64,000 bases of DNA, from the NCBI GenBank assembly GCA_964004625.1, contig CAXFOB010000019.1:1-64000 (forward strand), written 5' to 3'. A program made the translations under genes and the position numbers. The notes beneath the pieces are model-generated. The model was not told the origin of the DNA. It worked only from the letters and a program-made list of their open reading frames with translations, and did no database searches. This stretch comes from GCA-002697625 sp002697625. GTDB taxonomy: Bacteria; Bacteroidota; Bacteroidia; Flavobacteriales; BACL11. Each line of letters starts with the position of its first letter. The first letter of the stretch is position 1. Below, in pieces: positions 62,713 to 64,000 of this stretch.

Positions 62713-64000
62713 TATAATTGAAATTCCTAAAAGACCAAAAAGAAAATTTGTTTCTGAAAATTTAGTAATTGATTCATGGGAGAAAATTGAATCTTTATTT
62801 GAAGATTTGTTAAATAGAAATATTGAAAACATATTAGAATTAGAAAAATGGATGTCAGACAGATCTGAATTAGCGGCTGTATTAGAAGAAGACATGGCTT
62901 GGAGATATATTAAAATGAATATTGATACTACTGACAAAAAACTTGGAGAAAGATTTCATTTCTGGATAAAAGAAATATCTCCTAAGATGGCTCCTTATTC
63001 TCACAAACTTAATCTTAAATTAGTAGACAGTCCATTTCTAAATGAATTAGATACTTATAAATATAAAATATATTTAAGAAGTGTTAGAAAATCTATTGAG
63101 ATTTTTAGAGAAGAAAATATTCCATTGTTTACTCAAATGGAAGCAAAACAACAAGAATACGGAGCTATTGCAGCAAAAATGAGTATCGAAGTTAATGGAG
63201 AACAAATTACTATGCAGCAGGCTCAGCAATTATTAAAAGATACAAATAGAGAGAAAAGAGAAGAAATCTATCATAAAATTCAGAAAAGGAGGTTTCAAGA
63301 TGAAAAAGCACTTGACGATTTATATGATGAATTAATCATTTTAAGACAAAAAATTGCAAAAAACGCAAGCTTTCAGAATTACAGAGATTACATGTTCTCC
63401 GCTATGGGTAGGTTTGATTATACTGCAACAGATTGCTATAGTTTTCATGATGCAATTGCTCAAGAAATAGTACCTATAATAAGTTTATTTGAAGAGAAAA
63501 GAAAGAAAAAATTAAACTATGTAGAATACAAACCTTGGGACACTTCTGTTGATGTTGATGGCCTTCCGGCTCTAAAACCTTTTAATGGAGAGGAAGAATT
63601 AACAAACAAATCCATTGAATGTTTCAATAAATTAAGACCTTATTTTGGAGAATGTATTGCTACAATGAAAGAAATGAAACATTTAGATTTAGAATCAAAA
63701 AAGGGAAAAGCTCCAGGTGGTTTTATGTACCCACTTTACGAAATTGGAGTTCCATTTATCTATATGAATTCTGTAGGGTCTCAAAGAGATGTAGTCACGA
63801 TGGTTCATGAAGGAGGACATGCAGTTCATTCATTTCTGAGTAGAGATTTATCGCTTACTGAATTTAAAAGCACTCCTTCAGAAGTAGCAGAGTTAGCATC
63901 TATGAGTATGGAACTTTTCAGCATGGAACATTGGGATGTTTTTTACGAAAACGAGAATGATTTAAAAAGAGCAAAACTTGAACAACTTGAAAAATCATTA
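62705..64000 (+). CDS. M3 family oligoendopeptidase (3' end cut by window edge)
   Basis: At least 432 residues are present from the ATG at 62705. The zinc motif MVHEGGHAVHSFLSR with HEGGH is visible near residue 368, preceded by APGGFMYPLYEIGVPFIYMN; the third zinc ligand lies in STPSEVAELASMSME. It resembles the PepF/M3B oligoendopeptidases of about 570 residues, so roughly 140 residues are missing. Cytosolic; degrades short peptides. Translationally coupled to the DUF5606 gene. Confidence 0.95.
   Translation, partial: MNNIIEIPKRPKRKFVSENLVIDSWEKIESLFEDLLNRNIENILELEKWMSDRSELAAVLEEDMAWRYIKMNIDTTDKKLGERFHFWIKEISPKMAPYSHKLNLKLVDSPFLNELDTYKYKIYLRSVRKSIEIFREENIPLFTQMEAKQQEYGAIAAKMSIEVNGEQITMQQAQQLLKDTNREKREEIYHKIQKRRFQDEKALDDLYDELIILRQKIAKNASFQNYRDYMFSAMGRFDYTATDCYSFHDAIAQEIVPIISLFEEKRKKKLNYVEYKPWDTSVDVDGLPALKPFNGEEELTNKSIECFNKLRPYFGECIATMKEMKHLDLESKKGKAPGGFMYPLYEIGVPFIYMNSVGSQRDVVTMVHEGGHAVHSFLSRDLSLTEFKSTPSEVAELASMSMELFSMEHWDVFYENENDLKRAKLEQLEKSL

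Overview
The window is AT-rich (about 30% GC by eye) and comes from a Bacteroidetes (Bacteroidota) chromosome, most likely a free-living member of the Flavobacteriales. Supporting evidence: the Bacteroidetes -7 promoter box TAnnTTTG precedes many genes, Shine-Dalgarno sites are mostly absent, and the families are typical of the phylum (CarboxypepD_reg TonB-dependent receptors, DUF4249, DUF5606, DUF5777, DUF1599, BT_3928-type MauE/thioredoxin fusion, CdaA next to FolP, type B L31, class A RNase P RNA). MqnA points to the futalosine route to menaquinone, which fits Crocinitomicaceae/Cryomorphaceae-like lineages better than classical Flavobacteriaceae (inference).

Layout. 1-7 kb: lon (cut by the window edge), a GlmU-like protein, rpmE2, typA and a Bax inhibitor-1 family protein. 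7-10.6 kb: a TonB receptor with its DUF4249 lipoprotein. 10.7-19.9 kb: trxB, a phased T-tract repeat, rnpB, tgt, an LptF/G permease, ettA, a YhcC-type radical SAM protein, a DUF6356/metallo-hydrolase pair and mpl. 19.9-24.9 kb: the accessory-looking part, with an exported beta-sandwich protein, a CotH-kinase/lamin-tail protein, an exported phosphatase-fold/double-OmpA protein carrying a G9 tract, a 24-codon ORF, a 36-bp perfect palindrome and tRNA-Arg(ACG). 25-34.5 kb: clpS, plsY, then one long leftward operon (DUF1599, MauE-Trx, ABC permease, tpiA, prmA, a 1482-residue exported protein). 34.6-43.2 kb: folP-cdaA, monomeric isocitrate dehydrogenase, an M16 peptidase and dnaX. 43.3-54.6 kb: rpsF-rpsR-rplI, aconitase, an HSDR_N protein, holA, a second TonB receptor, pyrG-yidC-DUF6438. 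54.6-64 kb: mqnA-DUF456, purB, lhgO and a partner, a YceI/DUF5777/OB-fold cassette, an MFS transporter, DUF5606 and an M3 oligoendopeptidase cut by the window end.

Most genes are housekeeping. The main candidates for something undescribed are: (1) the CotH-kinase plus phosphatase-fold/OmpA operon with a G9 tract positioned as an on/off switch; (2) an A10 tract in dnaX at the domain III/IV boundary, where slippage in either direction gives a gamma-like product; (3) an exact 10-bp-period T-tract array beside rnpB; (4) several genes whose promoter box lies only 4-5 bases from the start codon, implying leaderless mRNAs. The genome is compact: four convergent gene pairs share overlapping stop codons, leaving no room for terminators. 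No CRISPR array, insertion sequence, prophage or integrase was seen. No gene-free stretch exceeds 300 bases once rnpB and the T-tract repeat are counted.
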